Below are positions 18,055 through 26,007 of a DNA stretch of 64,000 bases, piece by piece. The position numbers and the translations under genes were made by a program. The stretch lies in contig NZ_CP058669.1 of NCBI RefSeq assembly GCF_014323565.1, forward strand, positions 1,205,501-1,269,500. The letters run 5' to 3'. The stretch comes from Hyphobacterium sp. CCMP332. Its GTDB lineage: Bacteria > Pseudomonadota > Alphaproteobacteria > Caulobacterales > Maricaulaceae. How positions within the stretch are numbered: position 1 is the stretch's first letter; each line of letters opens with the position of its first letter. Under the pieces are notes generated by a model. That model worked only from the letters and a program-made list of their open reading frames with translations. It was not told the origin of the DNA and searched no databases.

Positions 18055-19587
18055 CTACAACGGAATATTATCGTGCTTCTTCCAGGGGTTTTCGCACTTC
18101 TTGTTTTTCAGCGTCCGTAGCGCCTTGATCAGACGGCGGCGCGTATTGCGGGGCTGGATGACATCATCGATATAGCCCCGGCCCGCCGCCACGAACGGGT
18201 TGGCGAAGCGGTCTTCATATTCTTCGGTATGCGGCGATCGCCTCGGGGTCGTTCCAGATCCGAGCGGATAGATGATCTCGGTCGCGCCCTTGGCGCCCAT
18301 CACCGCGATTTCCGCTGTCGGCCAGGCGTAATTGACGTCGCCGCGCAAATGCTTGGAGCTCATCACGTCATACGCCCCGCCATAGGCCTTGCGTGTGATG
18401 ACGGTGAGTTTCGGCACGGTCGCCTCGGCATAGGCGAACAAGAGCTTTGCGCCATGCTTGATCAGGCCGCCATATTCCTGCTTTGTGCCGGGCAGGAAGC
18501 CGGGCACGTCGACAAAGGTGACGATCGGGATATTGAAGGCATCGCAGAAGCGCACAAAACGCGCGGCCTTGCGGCTGGCATCAATGTCCAGCACCCCGGC
18601 GAGTGACATCGGCTGGTTGGCGACAAAGCCGACGGACTGCCCGTCCAGACGGCCAAAACCGATGATGATATTCTTGGCATAATCCGGCGCGATCTCGAAG
18701 AAATCACCCTCGTCCGCCGTCTTCTCGATCAGCTCGACAATGTCATAGGGCTTGTTCGGGTTGGGCGGCACCAGCGTATCGAGGCTGGGCTCTGACCGGT
18801 CGGCCCGGTCATAGGACGGGCGCGTCGGCGCCGCCTCCCGGTTGGACAGCGGCAGGAAATCGATCAGCCGGCGCATCTGGACCAGCGCTTCCAGATCATT
18901 ATTGAAAGCCCCGTCCGCCACGCCGGATTTTTTGGCGTGAATCGACGCGCCGCCCAGTTCCTCATGGGTGACGACCTCGTTGGTGACGGTCCTCACCACA
19001 TCCGGCCCGGTCACATACATGTAGGAGGTGTCGCGCACCATAAAGATGAAATCGGTGATCGCCGGGGAGTAGACATCGCCGCCCGCGCACGGCCCCATTA
19101 TCACGGAAATCTGCGGCACGACGCCCGAGGCCAGCGTGTTCTGCAGGAAGATGTCGGCATATCCGGCCAGAGAGGCGACGCCTTCCTGGATGCGGGCACC
19201 ACCGGCATCGAATATGCCGATCACCGGCGCGCCATTCTGGATCGCGGCTTTCTGGATCTTGACGATCTTCTCGGCATGCGTGGACGAGAGCGACCCGCCG
19301 AAGACGGTGAAATCCTTGGAAAAGACATAGATCAGGCGGCCATTGATCGTGCCATGGCCGGTCACCACGCCATCGCCGGGAATTTTCTTCTCGGCCATGC
19401 CGAAATCGGTGCAGCGATGCTCGACAAACATGTCCCATTCTTCAAACGAGCCTTCGTCCAGCAAAAGTTCGATCCGCTCGCGGGCCGATAATTTGCCCTT
19501 TTCATGCTGCTTGGCGATGCGCTCCGCGCCGCCACCCTGACGGGCGCGCTCGCGCCGGTTTTCCAGCTCTTCAAGAATGTCCTGCAT
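18055..19587 (-). CDS. pccB: Propionyl-CoA carboxylase beta subunit (carboxyltransferase)
   Basis: 510 residues, the usual PccB length, starting [20 protein letters not shown]. The N-half has the acyl-CoA loop [17 protein letters not shown] and the oxyanion loop [15 protein letters not shown]; the C-half has [20 protein letters not shown] and [16 protein letters not shown]. It transfers CO2 from biotin on PccA to propionyl-CoA. Around residues 443-456 the text [14 protein letters not shown] is foreign to the family, while a neighbouring frame reads [10 protein letters not shown], so two compensating indels near 18230-18275 are likely. The stop lies directly against a palindromic repeat. Confidence 0.93.
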   Translation of the reverse strand: MQDILEELENRRERARQGGGAERIAKQHEKGKLSARERIELLLDEGSFEEWDMFVEHRCTDFGMAEKKIPGDGVVTGHGTINGRLIYVFSKDFTVFGGSLSSTHAEKIVKIQKAAIQNGAPVIGIFDAGGARIQEGVASLAGYADIFLQNTLASGVVPQISVIMGPCAGGDVYSPAITDFIFMVRDTSYMYVTGPDVVRTVTNEVVTHEELGGASIHAKKSGVADGAFNNDLEALVQMRRLIDFLPLSNREAAPTRPSYDRADRSEPSLDTLVPPNPNKPYDIVELIEKTADEGDFFEIAPDYAKNIIIGFGRLDGQSVGFVANQPMSLAGVLDIDASRKAARFVRFCDAFNIPIVTFVDVPGFLPGTKQEYGGLIKHGAKLLFAYAEATVPKLTVITRKAYGGAYDVMSSKHLRGDVNYAWPTAEIAVMGAKGATEIIYPLGSGTTPRRSPHTEEYEDRFANPFVAAGRGYIDDVIQPRNTRRRLIKALRTLKNKKCENPWKKHDNIPL

Positions 19588-19696
19588 GGATGCCCCTCTT
19601 GGCGTGTTTCGTTTGACTGTCAGTTAGCACTGTCCGCACGGGAAGGGCAATTTATGAGGGCGGTTCGATTGCCTTGGGTGCTTCGAGGCTATTGTT

Positions 19697-19850
19697 TTCC
19701 TCCCCCGTTCACGGGGGAGGTGTCAGCGAAGCTGACGGAGGGGGCAGGAACACACCCGCCATTCGCCCCCCTCGTCCTGGAGCCTGTCCTCGGGCCGACC
19801 AAAGGTCGGACCCGTGGAGGACACTCCCCCCGCAAGCAGGGGGAGAAAGG
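19697..19850. repeat. Composite palindromic intergenic element
   Basis: Between pccB and the ATP12 gene three hairpins follow one another: CCTCCCCCGTTCACGGGGGAGG (19699-19720), GTCCTC...CCGACC-AAA-GGTCGG...GAGGAC (19786-19822) and CTCCCCC...GGGGGAG (19824-19844). The first is followed by GTCAGCGAAGCTGAC, another short palindrome. Such composite GGGGGAGGTGTCAGCGAAGCTGACGG units recur in alphaproteobacterial genomes. No gene is seen between 19588 and 19872. Confidence 0.75.
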
Positions 19851-19872
19851 AGAGGTAAACCTCGAAGGAGGG

Positions 19873-20619
19873 TCAGGAGGCCAACGCCCCCAGCATGGCG
19901 CCAATGGCGAGGCATTCGCCTTTCAGATGATCGGCGCGCTTTCTGGCCTCGAAATCCTCGCCCCAATGCTCGGTCTGGAAGTCTTCATCAATCCGGCTGT
20001 GCGCGAATAACTCATCCGCCGTAATCCGGCCTTCCACCAGAGCAAATCCCAGCACCGCCGAAGTCGACAGCGCCGTGGCCTGCATCAACCCCGTCAATCG
20101 CCAGTCATCATATGACGCGGCACGGTCGCGCAGCGCGTCCAGCGCCTGTGGCGAGGCCTCCGCCGGCATGATACCCGTCACCACCGGCAGGCGCGCGCCC
20201 AGCGTCTCTTCCGCCCAGCGCAGATGATCATCCCACACGTCGGCCTGACGGCGCGCCAGTGCCGATTCCTCGGCGCGGTGACGCAACAGATCGGTGCCAG
20301 CGTATTTCACCACTTCGGCCAGCACGGCCTCCCGGTTGTGGGCAGTGGCATCGATGGCACCGTGCGCCAAACGCGTCAGCGGCATGGTCGAGGGATCAAT
20401 CCGCTCGCCCTGCGCGGCCCATTCATCGGCCATCAGGCGCGCCAGAGCTTCTGTCGGCACAGCCAGAGCAGATTTCATCGGCGTGCGGATGCTGCGCCCG
20501 TCCAGCTGCACCGCCCAGCCGTCGGGCCCGTGGGTGACGTCCACCGCCTTGTAGAAGCGTTTGGGCAGAGTGTTTTCGCGGCTGGGAAGCCGGACGCCGT
20601 CTTTCATCTCGCCTTTCAT
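19873..20619 (-). CDS. ATP12-family F1-ATPase assembly chaperone
   Basis: 248 residues matching the bacterial ATP12 family: RFYKAVDVTHGPDGWAVQLDGR near the N-terminus, LAVPTEALARLMADEWAAQ, the stretch MPLTRLAHGAIDATAH, and YAGTDLLRHRAEE. ATP12 binds the F1 alpha subunit during ATP synthase assembly; in bacteria the role is inferred from the mitochondrial homologue. The start overlaps the HAD gene stop by 4 nt (ATGA), making it the last gene of the crcB-rluC-HAD-ATP12 operon. Confidence 0.88.
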   Translation of the reverse strand: MKGEMKDGVRLPSRENTLPKRFYKAVDVTHGPDGWAVQLDGRSIRTPMKSALAVPTEALARLMADEWAAQGERIDPSTMPLTRLAHGAIDATAHNREAVLAEVVKYAGTDLLRHRAEESALARRQADVWDDHLRWAEETLGARLPVVTGIMPAEASPQALDALRDRAASYDDWRLTGLMQATALSTSAVLGFALVEGRITADELFAHSRIDEDFQTEHWGEDFEARKRADHLKGECLAIGAMLGALAS

Positions 20620-21302
20620 GCCGCACTCCGCCCCTGACCGAAGGCCGTCAGCCCGCGTTGCAGGCAGGCAAAATCCTCATGCACGGAATGGGCCCCCGCA
20701 CCGGTCAGTTCTTCAGCGGTATGAAAGCCCCATGCCACGCCCGCGGCCCTCACCTTCGCGTTCAGTGCCATCAAAATGTCGTGCGAGCTGTCGCCGATCA
20801 TGATGGTCCGGGCCGCCTCCACTCCGGTCGCATTCATCGCTTCTATCACCATGCGTGGATTGGGCTTGCCCGGTCCGGTGCAAGAGGTGTGCAGCGTCAC
20901 AAACAGCCCCGTCAGATCATGGGTTTTCAATATGTGATCCAGGCCCCGGCGCGGCTTGCCTGTCGCCACGCCCAGCAGCCAGCCTTCCGCATCGAGCGTT
21001 TCCAGAATCTCCCGCGCCCCGGGATAAAGACTCTCGGTATGCGTGCCGTCGGAACGATTGCGCACGAATATCTCGCGAAAATCATTGCCGATCTTCACCG
21101 CGCCCTCGGCGGGATAGTCCTCGGGCAGCAACATCGGAATGGCTTCGAACAATTCGATGCCGACAATCTGGCGCACCTGATCATAGGTACAACCGGACAG
21201 GCCATTCCTGCGGAAGGCCTCATCCATGGATTCGGCAATCAGGGCGCGGGAATCGACCAGCGTGCCATCCAGATCAAACAAAGCGAGCTTCAATTCCGTC
21301 AT
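20616..21302 (-). CDS. HAD-family hydrolase, phosphoglycolate phosphatase-like
   Basis: 228 residues. Motif I FDLDGTLVDS (nucleophile Asp10, acid Asp12), a helical cap, motif II/III region GVATGKPRRGLDHIL with the Lys, and motif IV MIGDSSHDILMALNAKV. The family acts on small phosphate esters such as phosphoglycolate or pyrophosphate. It overlaps rluC by 4 nt upstream and the ATP12 gene by 4 nt downstream, a position seen in several alphaproteobacteria. The exact substrate cannot be told from the sequence. Confidence 0.88.
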   Translation of the reverse strand: MTELKLALFDLDGTLVDSRALIAESMDEAFRRNGLSGCTYDQVRQIVGIELFEAIPMLLPEDYPAEGAVKIGNDFREIFVRNRSDGTHTESLYPGAREILETLDAEGWLLGVATGKPRRGLDHILKTHDLTGLFVTLHTSCTGPGKPNPRMVIEAMNATGVEAARTIMIGDSSHDILMALNAKVRAAGVAWGFHTAEELTGAGAHSVHEDFACLQRGLTAFGQGRSAA

Positions 21303-22288
21303 GCCAGCAATTCCGCAATCGCGTCCTCATCCACATGCTTCAGCACAAAGCCCAGCGCCTTGAAGGTCTTCGCCATGTGCGGCGGCAGGTCGGCTTCCAG
21401 CACCAGCGGCTTGCCGCCGATATTCAACACCAGACGCCGCGCATGCAGGTGCAGGCCCTTGCCGATATTCTCCGGATCCTCGCGGTGGGATGTGTATTTA
21501 TGATCGCCGACAATGGCATGGCCCATCATCGAGGCATGCACCCGCAGCTGGTGGGTCCGCCCTGTGATCGGCCGCATCACTAGCCAGCTCGCCGTATGTC
21601 CGGCTTCGGCGGCGACGGTATAGCGCGTGAGCGAGTGCTGCGCGCCTTCCTCGCCATGTTCGGCCGACATCATCATCTCGCGGCCATGGGCGCCGCCCGT
21701 ATCCTTTTTGAGGAACCCCTTGATCTCGCCGGTCTTGGGCTTGGGCACGCCGGGCACGACGGCCCAGTAGGTCTTTTTCGATTCCCGCGCCTGAAACGCC
21801 TTGGCGAGCTTTGCAGCTGCGCCCACCGTCTTGGCCGTCACCAGCACGCCGGACGTATCCCGGTCGAGACGGTGCACCAGACGCGGCTTCTGATCGCCCT
21901 TGCCGAACGCATTCAAGAGGCCATCCAGATGGCGCGTCGTCTTGGAGCCACCCTGCACGGCCAGCCCCGCCGGCTTGTTGAAGACCAGAATCTCCTTGTC
22001 CTCATAAATCACCAGCGAACGGATATAGGCGGCGTCCTCGCGGCTGATGGAGGGCTCCGGTGCCTGATCCATCGGATCGGCATCCGGCAGCGGCGGAATG
22101 CGGATGGACTGTCCGGCCTCAACGCGCGTATCCGCCTTGGCCCGGCCGCCATCGACGCGGATTTCGCCCTTGCGCAGCGCCTTTTGCAAACGGCCTTGCG
22201 GGATATGCGGGAAGCGCCGCCGGAACCAGCGGTCCAGCCGCGCACCGGCTTCCGCCTGCTCGACCACAATTGTCTGAACACCGCTCAT
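21299..22288 (-). CDS. rluC: RluC/RluD-type 23S rRNA pseudouridine synthase
   Basis: 329 residues: an N-terminal S4-like RNA-binding domain (RLDRWFRRRFPHIPQGRLQK) and a catalytic domain with LVHRLDRDTSGVLVTAK, whose Asp after HRLDR is the nucleophile. The later elements RPITGRTHQLRVHASMMGHAIVGDHKY and LHARRL are standard for the RluA/C/D family. RluC modifies 23S positions 955, 2504 and 2580 in E. coli; the precise target here is inferred. Start and stop overlap crcB and the HAD gene by 4 nt each. Confidence 0.9.
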   Translation of the reverse strand: MSGVQTIVVEQAEAGARLDRWFRRRFPHIPQGRLQKALRKGEIRVDGGRAKADTRVEAGQSIRIPPLPDADPMDQAPEPSISREDAAYIRSLVIYEDKEILVFNKPAGLAVQGGSKTTRHLDGLLNAFGKGDQKPRLVHRLDRDTSGVLVTAKTVGAAAKLAKAFQARESKKTYWAVVPGVPKPKTGEIKGFLKKDTGGAHGREMMMSAEHGEEGAQHSLTRYTVAAEAGHTASWLVMRPITGRTHQLRVHASMMGHAIVGDHKYTSHREDPENIGKGLHLHARRLVLNIGGKPLVLEADLPPHMAKTFKALGFVLKHVDEDAIAELLA

Positions 22289-22668
22289 GCAAATACCCGC
22301 CGCGCAATCAACAGCCCCACAAACAGGGCCAGAATGGAAAGAATAACCGAACCCGCGACATAACCGATCGCATCGCCATAGGCACGGCGCTCGATCATCA
22401 CCACCACATCCAGCGAGAATGCGGAAAACGTCGTGAACCCGCCCAGCACGCCGACGGCAAAGAAGGCGCGCAGCTCATTGGCATCGGCGCGGCCCGCCTG
22501 CGCCAGCCAGCCGATGAATCCGCCCATGATCAGCCCGCCGATCACATTCACCGCAAATGTGCCATAGGGCCAGTCCGGCCCGATGGCGCGCAGGAACCAT
22601 TGCCCGGTCAGATGCCGGCTGACCGCGCCCAGCGCGCCCCCTGCAGCAATGAGAAGGATATTGTTCAT
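22285..22668 (-). CDS. crcB: Fluoride exporter CrcB/Fluc
   Basis: 127 residues starting MNNILLIAAGGALGAVSRHL, the standard Fluc beginning, so the ATG at 22668 is chosen over longer upstream starts. Four helices carry the signature GTFAVNVIGGLIMGGF (with the key Asn) and the segment GFTTFSAFSLDVV that lines the fluoride path. It works as a dual-topology dimer. It is the first gene of a four-gene operon. No fluoride riboswitch is recognised upstream. Confidence 0.93.
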   Translation of the reverse strand: MNNILLIAAGGALGAVSRHLTGQWFLRAIGPDWPYGTFAVNVIGGLIMGGFIGWLAQAGRADANELRAFFAVGVLGGFTTFSAFSLDVVVMIERRAYGDAIGYVAGSVILSILALFVGLLIARRVFA

Positions 22669-22835
22669 GGGGCCGGGAGATATGGGAGATAGCCCGCCGG
22701 TGCAAGCGGCGCTCATCCATGCATTTTTGCATAGCGGGCATGGCGCGCACGCAATTGTGCATCCAAACAAAGGGCTTATGTCATCTCCTGTCTGACGGAC
22801 ACGCTGTCCGGACAATAAAAACAAGGAAAAAGACA

Positions 22836-22937
22836 ATGGATCGATTGAGCACAACCCTCGCCGCAGTCCTGCAGGTCGGCTTCGTGATCGCCGTTTTCGG
22901 TGGCGTTTTCGTCGCGATTGTACCGACACTCGCATGA
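22836..22937 (+). CDS. Very small single-helix membrane protein (33 residues)
   Basis: ATG at 22836 with AAGGA 8 nt upstream encodes MDRLSTTLAAVLQVGFVIAV, followed by a short hydrophobic end FGGVFVAIVPTLA and a stop. Almost the whole chain is one membrane helix. A strong intrinsic terminator begins 10 nt after the stop, so this is a self-contained unit pointing away from crcB. I do not recognise a family. Support is a ribosome site, a helix and a terminator, not homology. Confidence 0.6.
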   Translation: MDRLSTTLAAVLQVGFVIAVFGGVFVAIVPTLA

Positions 22938-22947
22938 TCGTTAAGTG

Positions 22948-22974
22948 AAACGGGGAGCCATGGCTCCCCGTTTT
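22948..22974 (+). terminator. Intrinsic terminator after the 33-residue gene
   Basis: AACGGGGAGCC-AT-GGCTCCCCGTTTT forms a near-perfect hairpin with a terminal T run on the plus strand. The preceding A tract means it could also serve the convergent gene ending at 22984. Confidence 0.9.
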
Positions 22975-22983
22975 GATTCCAGC

Positions 22984-23364
22984 CTATGCCGCATCCGGTC
23001 TTGCGCGGATCGCCAGAAACAGCATCAACACTGTCGCCAGCATGACCAGCAGCGCGCTGACGCCCAGAACCGGCCCCAGCGTCTCGCCATTGCCGCCACC
23101 ATAGAGCTTGTAGAGGCCGACGATCATGATCGTCGCCCCGGCGTGGTGCAGAACCAGCTGCGCCCAGGCCAGCAGTCCTGACCCCATTTTCCAGACCCGG
23201 TTGAGGATCGCCCACAAGACGGGCAGGACGCCGCCCACCAGCATGATATGCGCATGTGTGGGCATTTGCCCGTGATCCTGTGTGCGGCCCATATGCTCGC
23301 CCAGCGCCATGCCGGCAATCAGCCACAGCAAGCCCAATACCAGATGTATCCGGTCAACCTTCAT
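22984..23364 (-). CDS. Small four-helix membrane protein with histidine-rich loop
   Basis: 126 residues from the ATG at 23364 (GGGGAGGTTTCA upstream), starting MKVDRIHLVLGLLWLIAGMA. Four membrane helices; the loop between the first two contains GEHMGRTQDHGQMPTHAHIM and a later segment has LVLHHAG. The His spacing (HAH, HH) recalls small relatives of heme-copper oxidase subunit I, but this is only a resemblance. Longer ORF starts further upstream have no ribosome site. Confidence 0.6.
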   Translation of the reverse strand: MKVDRIHLVLGLLWLIAGMALGEHMGRTQDHGQMPTHAHIMLVGGVLPVLWAILNRVWKMGSGLLAWAQLVLHHAGATIMIVGLYKLYGGGNGETLGPVLGVSALLVMLATVLMLFLAIRARPDAA

Positions 23365-23425
23365 TGAAACCTCCCCTGTTCCCGCGGCGAGACTAGCCGC
23401 GCGGGGCGCATTCCCAAAACAGATT

Positions 23426-24250
23426 CTAGGGCTCGATAATCCGCACGGCATAATATTCCTGCGTCCACAACTGGTAGAGCAGCCAGTCCGGCACGCCAGT
23501 CGTTTCCCGCAAATAGTCGGCCTGGGAGGCATGAATACGCCAGGCGCGGGTCTTGAGCGAAGCGTCAATATCCAGCGCAAAGGTCGGATCGGGCTGCAGG
23601 TCAGCCACGCGCGCATAGCGCTCGCCGCCAAAGCGCCGCGTGCCGGGACGGGAGACCAGCGTATAGGCCAATGTCACCGCTTCGCCGCGCTGGCGGGCAT
23701 ATCGCTGTGTCGCCGCCAGAGCCGCCCGCCCCATCGCCATATGATCTTCATGCAGGGAGACCCCGCTCGGCGGATGGAAGGTCACGACCGCATCCGGCTG
23801 AAGACGCACCAGCTCTTCGAGCACACGCGCGGTCAGTTGCGCCTCGCTCATCGCCTCCGGCACACCGCCATCAGGCAGGCCCAGCACCACTTGCTCATCC
23901 AGCCCCAGCGCAAAACCGTGCCGACGCAATTCGCCCTCTCGCACCACGCCCAGATGTTCCTGCGCCACGATTGGCGGGAATTGCGTGCCCGCCTCGCCGC
24001 GCGTGGCGGTGACCGTCGCCACAAACGCACCTTCTGCCACCGCCCGGCTGATCAGCTCGGTCGCAGTGATTTCATCATCGGGATGGGCGAAGACCAGGAC
24101 AATCCGCTGCGCGTTCAGCGCCTCGGTGACGCTGTGCGCCAGCTCGACATCCGGTTCGGCAAAGATGGACCGCCCATACCAGAGCGCGGCCTGAACCAGC
24201 ACCAGCCCGATCAGGCCGGCCACAGCAAATCCGATCAATAGGCGTCGCAT
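23426..24250 (-). CDS. Membrane-anchored PIG-L/LmbE-type deacetylase
   Basis: 274 residues starting MRRLLIGFAVAGLIGLVLVQ, an N-terminal anchor or uncleaved signal. The zinc-binding signature VFAHPDDEITA and the third ligand in LHEDHMAMG are those of the PIG-L family (N-acetylglucosamine and related deacetylases). The start is fixed by TGATG overlap with the rarA stop. Substrate unknown; the anchor puts the enzyme on the periplasmic side, probably acting on an envelope glycan or glycolipid. Confidence 0.85.
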   Translation of the reverse strand: MRRLLIGFAVAGLIGLVLVQAALWYGRSIFAEPDVELAHSVTEALNAQRIVLVFAHPDDEITATELISRAVAEGAFVATVTATRGEAGTQFPPIVAQEHLGVVREGELRRHGFALGLDEQVVLGLPDGGVPEAMSEAQLTARVLEELVRLQPDAVVTFHPPSGVSLHEDHMAMGRAALAATQRYARQRGEAVTLAYTLVSRPGTRRFGGERYARVADLQPDPTFALDIDASLKTRAWRIHASQADYLRETTGVPDWLLYQLWTQEYYAVRIIEP

Positions 24251-25563
24251 CAGCGCCCTCCCTGCTTCTTCGCCCGTATCTCCCGCCACCTTGCCAGCCG
24301 CTCGCCAATGGCGGCTTCGCGGCCCCGGTCCGTCGGTTCATAAAAGGTGGGGCGGTCCTTCATCTCGTCCGGGAAATAGTCCTGTCCGGAAAACCCGCTT
24401 TCGGCATTATGGTCATATTCATATCCCGCCCCATAGCCCTCGGCCTTCATAAGCTTCGTGGGCGCGTTGAGGATGTGTTTAGGTGGTGGAAGTGACCCGG
24501 TATCGCTCGCGGCCCGTCTGGCGGCCTTGTAGGCGTTATAAACCGCATTTGACTTCGGCGCGCAGGCGAGATGGACGACCGCCTGCGCCAGAGCCAGCTC
24601 ACCTTCCGGCGATCCGAGAAAATCATAGGTCTCTTTCGCCGCCAGTGCCGCATGGATGGCGGTCGGATCGGCCAGTCCGATATCTTCATTCGCCATCCGC
24701 ACCAGACGCCGCGCCAGAAACAGCGGGTCTTCGCCGCCCTCCAGCATTCGCGCCAGCCAGTAGAGCGCGGCATCCGGATGGGAGCCGCGAATGGATTTGT
24801 GCAAGGCCGAAATCAGATTGTAGTGCTCGTCGCGATCGCGGTCATAGACCGGCGCGCGCCGCTGCAGATAGGTGGCCAGATCCTCCCGCTCCAGAGGCGT
24901 GTCCCTGTTCAGGGAAAACAATTCCTCGGCGAGGTTGAGCAGATAGCGCCCGTCGCCATTCGCCAGTTCCAGAACCGCAGACCGGGCCTCCGGCGTCACC
25001 GGCAGTTTGCGCCCGGTTTCGGCCTCGGCCCGCTGGATCAGCAAATCGAGACTGTCTGCCTCCAGACGCTTCAGAACCAGCACCTGTGCGCGCGACAACA
25101 AAGCGGCATTCAATTCGAAACTCGGATTTTCGGTCGTGGCCCCGACCAGCGTGATGACGCCCTCTTCCACCACCGGCAGGAAACCATCCTGCTGGGCCCG
25201 GTTGAAGCGGTGAATTTCATCGACGAAGAGCAGCGTGCCGCGGCCTGCCTGCCGCCGCGCGCGTGCGCGGTCAAATGCCTTCTTCAGATCCGCCACGCCG
25301 GAAAATACGGCCGACAGGGGCTCGAATTCCAGACCGGATTCCTCCGCCAGCAGCCGCGCAATCGTGGTTTTGCCAACTCCCGGCGGGCCCCACAGAATGA
25401 TGGAGGCAAAGCGCTTCTGCGCCCGCATCCGCGCAATCGGCCCCTCGCCTTTCAGAAGATGATCCTGCCCGACGACCTCATCCAGCGTTTTCGGGCGCAG
25501 CCGGTCGGCCAGCGGACGCGGCGCATCATCTTCCAGACCGGCGGCTTCAAAAAGTGAGCTCAT
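24250..25563 (-). CDS. rarA: Replication-associated recombination protein RarA (MgsA)
   Basis: 437 residues. AAA+ ATPase with Walker A GPPGVGKTTIARLL, Walker B LLFVDEIHRFNRAQQD, sensor region LVGATTENPSFELNAALLSR, and the C-terminal tetramerisation part with SIRGSHPDAALYWLARMLEG and MKAEGYGAGYEYDHN. RarA acts at stalled forks and in recombination. It is followed directly by the PIG-L gene (1 nt overlap) and diverges from the VOC gene at 25600. Confidence 0.95.
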   Translation of the reverse strand: MSSLFEAAGLEDDAPRPLADRLRPKTLDEVVGQDHLLKGEGPIARMRAQKRFASIILWGPPGVGKTTIARLLAEESGLEFEPLSAVFSGVADLKKAFDRARARRQAGRGTLLFVDEIHRFNRAQQDGFLPVVEEGVITLVGATTENPSFELNAALLSRAQVLVLKRLEADSLDLLIQRAEAETGRKLPVTPEARSAVLELANGDGRYLLNLAEELFSLNRDTPLEREDLATYLQRRAPVYDRDRDEHYNLISALHKSIRGSHPDAALYWLARMLEGGEDPLFLARRLVRMANEDIGLADPTAIHAALAAKETYDFLGSPEGELALAQAVVHLACAPKSNAVYNAYKAARRAASDTGSLPPPKHILNAPTKLMKAEGYGAGYEYDHNAESGFSGQDYFPDEMKDRPTFYEPTDRGREAAIGERLARWREIRAKKQGGR

Positions 25564-25599
25564 GAGAGTAGTCTATCCTGCAACGGGAAGGGACGCACC

Positions 25600-26007
25600 A
25601 TGAAGAAAACGGTCGCACCATATCTGAGTGTCCGTGACGGTAATGCCGCCATCGCCTTCTATAAAACGGCTTTCGGGGCGGAGGAACTCGAACGCTTCGA
25701 TTATGAGGGCAAGCTGGGCCACGCCACATTGCGCATCAATGACCATCTCCTGATGCTCGCTGATGAGTTCCCTGAAATGGAAGACATGACCGGCAATGTC
25801 GCCCCGCCCACACTGGGCGGACGCACCACCTTCACCATCAATCTCACCGTCGATGATGCCGATCAATGGTTCGACCGCGCCATCGCGGCGGGCGCCACGG
25901 CTTTACGCCCGGTGACGGATGAATTCTTCGGGCGGCATGGAAAGCTACGCGACCCGTTCGGCCATGTCTGGAGCGTGGTGACGCTTAATCAAGAGCGGCA
26001 GAGCTAG
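25600..26007 (+). CDS. PhnB-like VOC family protein
   Basis: 135 residues. The opening VAPYLSVRDGNAAIAFYKTA and the closing RHGKLRDPFGHVWSVVT are the PhnB/YdcE-type glyoxalase-like pattern; the RDPFGHVW segment is diagnostic. It has no demonstrated enzyme activity in most genomes. It overlaps the degQ 3' end by 4 nt in convergent orientation. Confidence 0.85.
   Translation: MKKTVAPYLSVRDGNAAIAFYKTAFGAEELERFDYEGKLGHATLRINDHLLMLADEFPEMEDMTGNVAPPTLGGRTTFTINLTVDDADQWFDRAIAAGATALRPVTDEFFGRHGKLRDPFGHVWSVVTLNQERQS

Noticed and set aside
22669-22835. Fluoride riboswitch upstream of crcB
   Set aside because: I could not find the conserved GGCGATGG-type core or its pseudoknot partner; the short upstream part shows only small hairpins belonging to the opposite gene.
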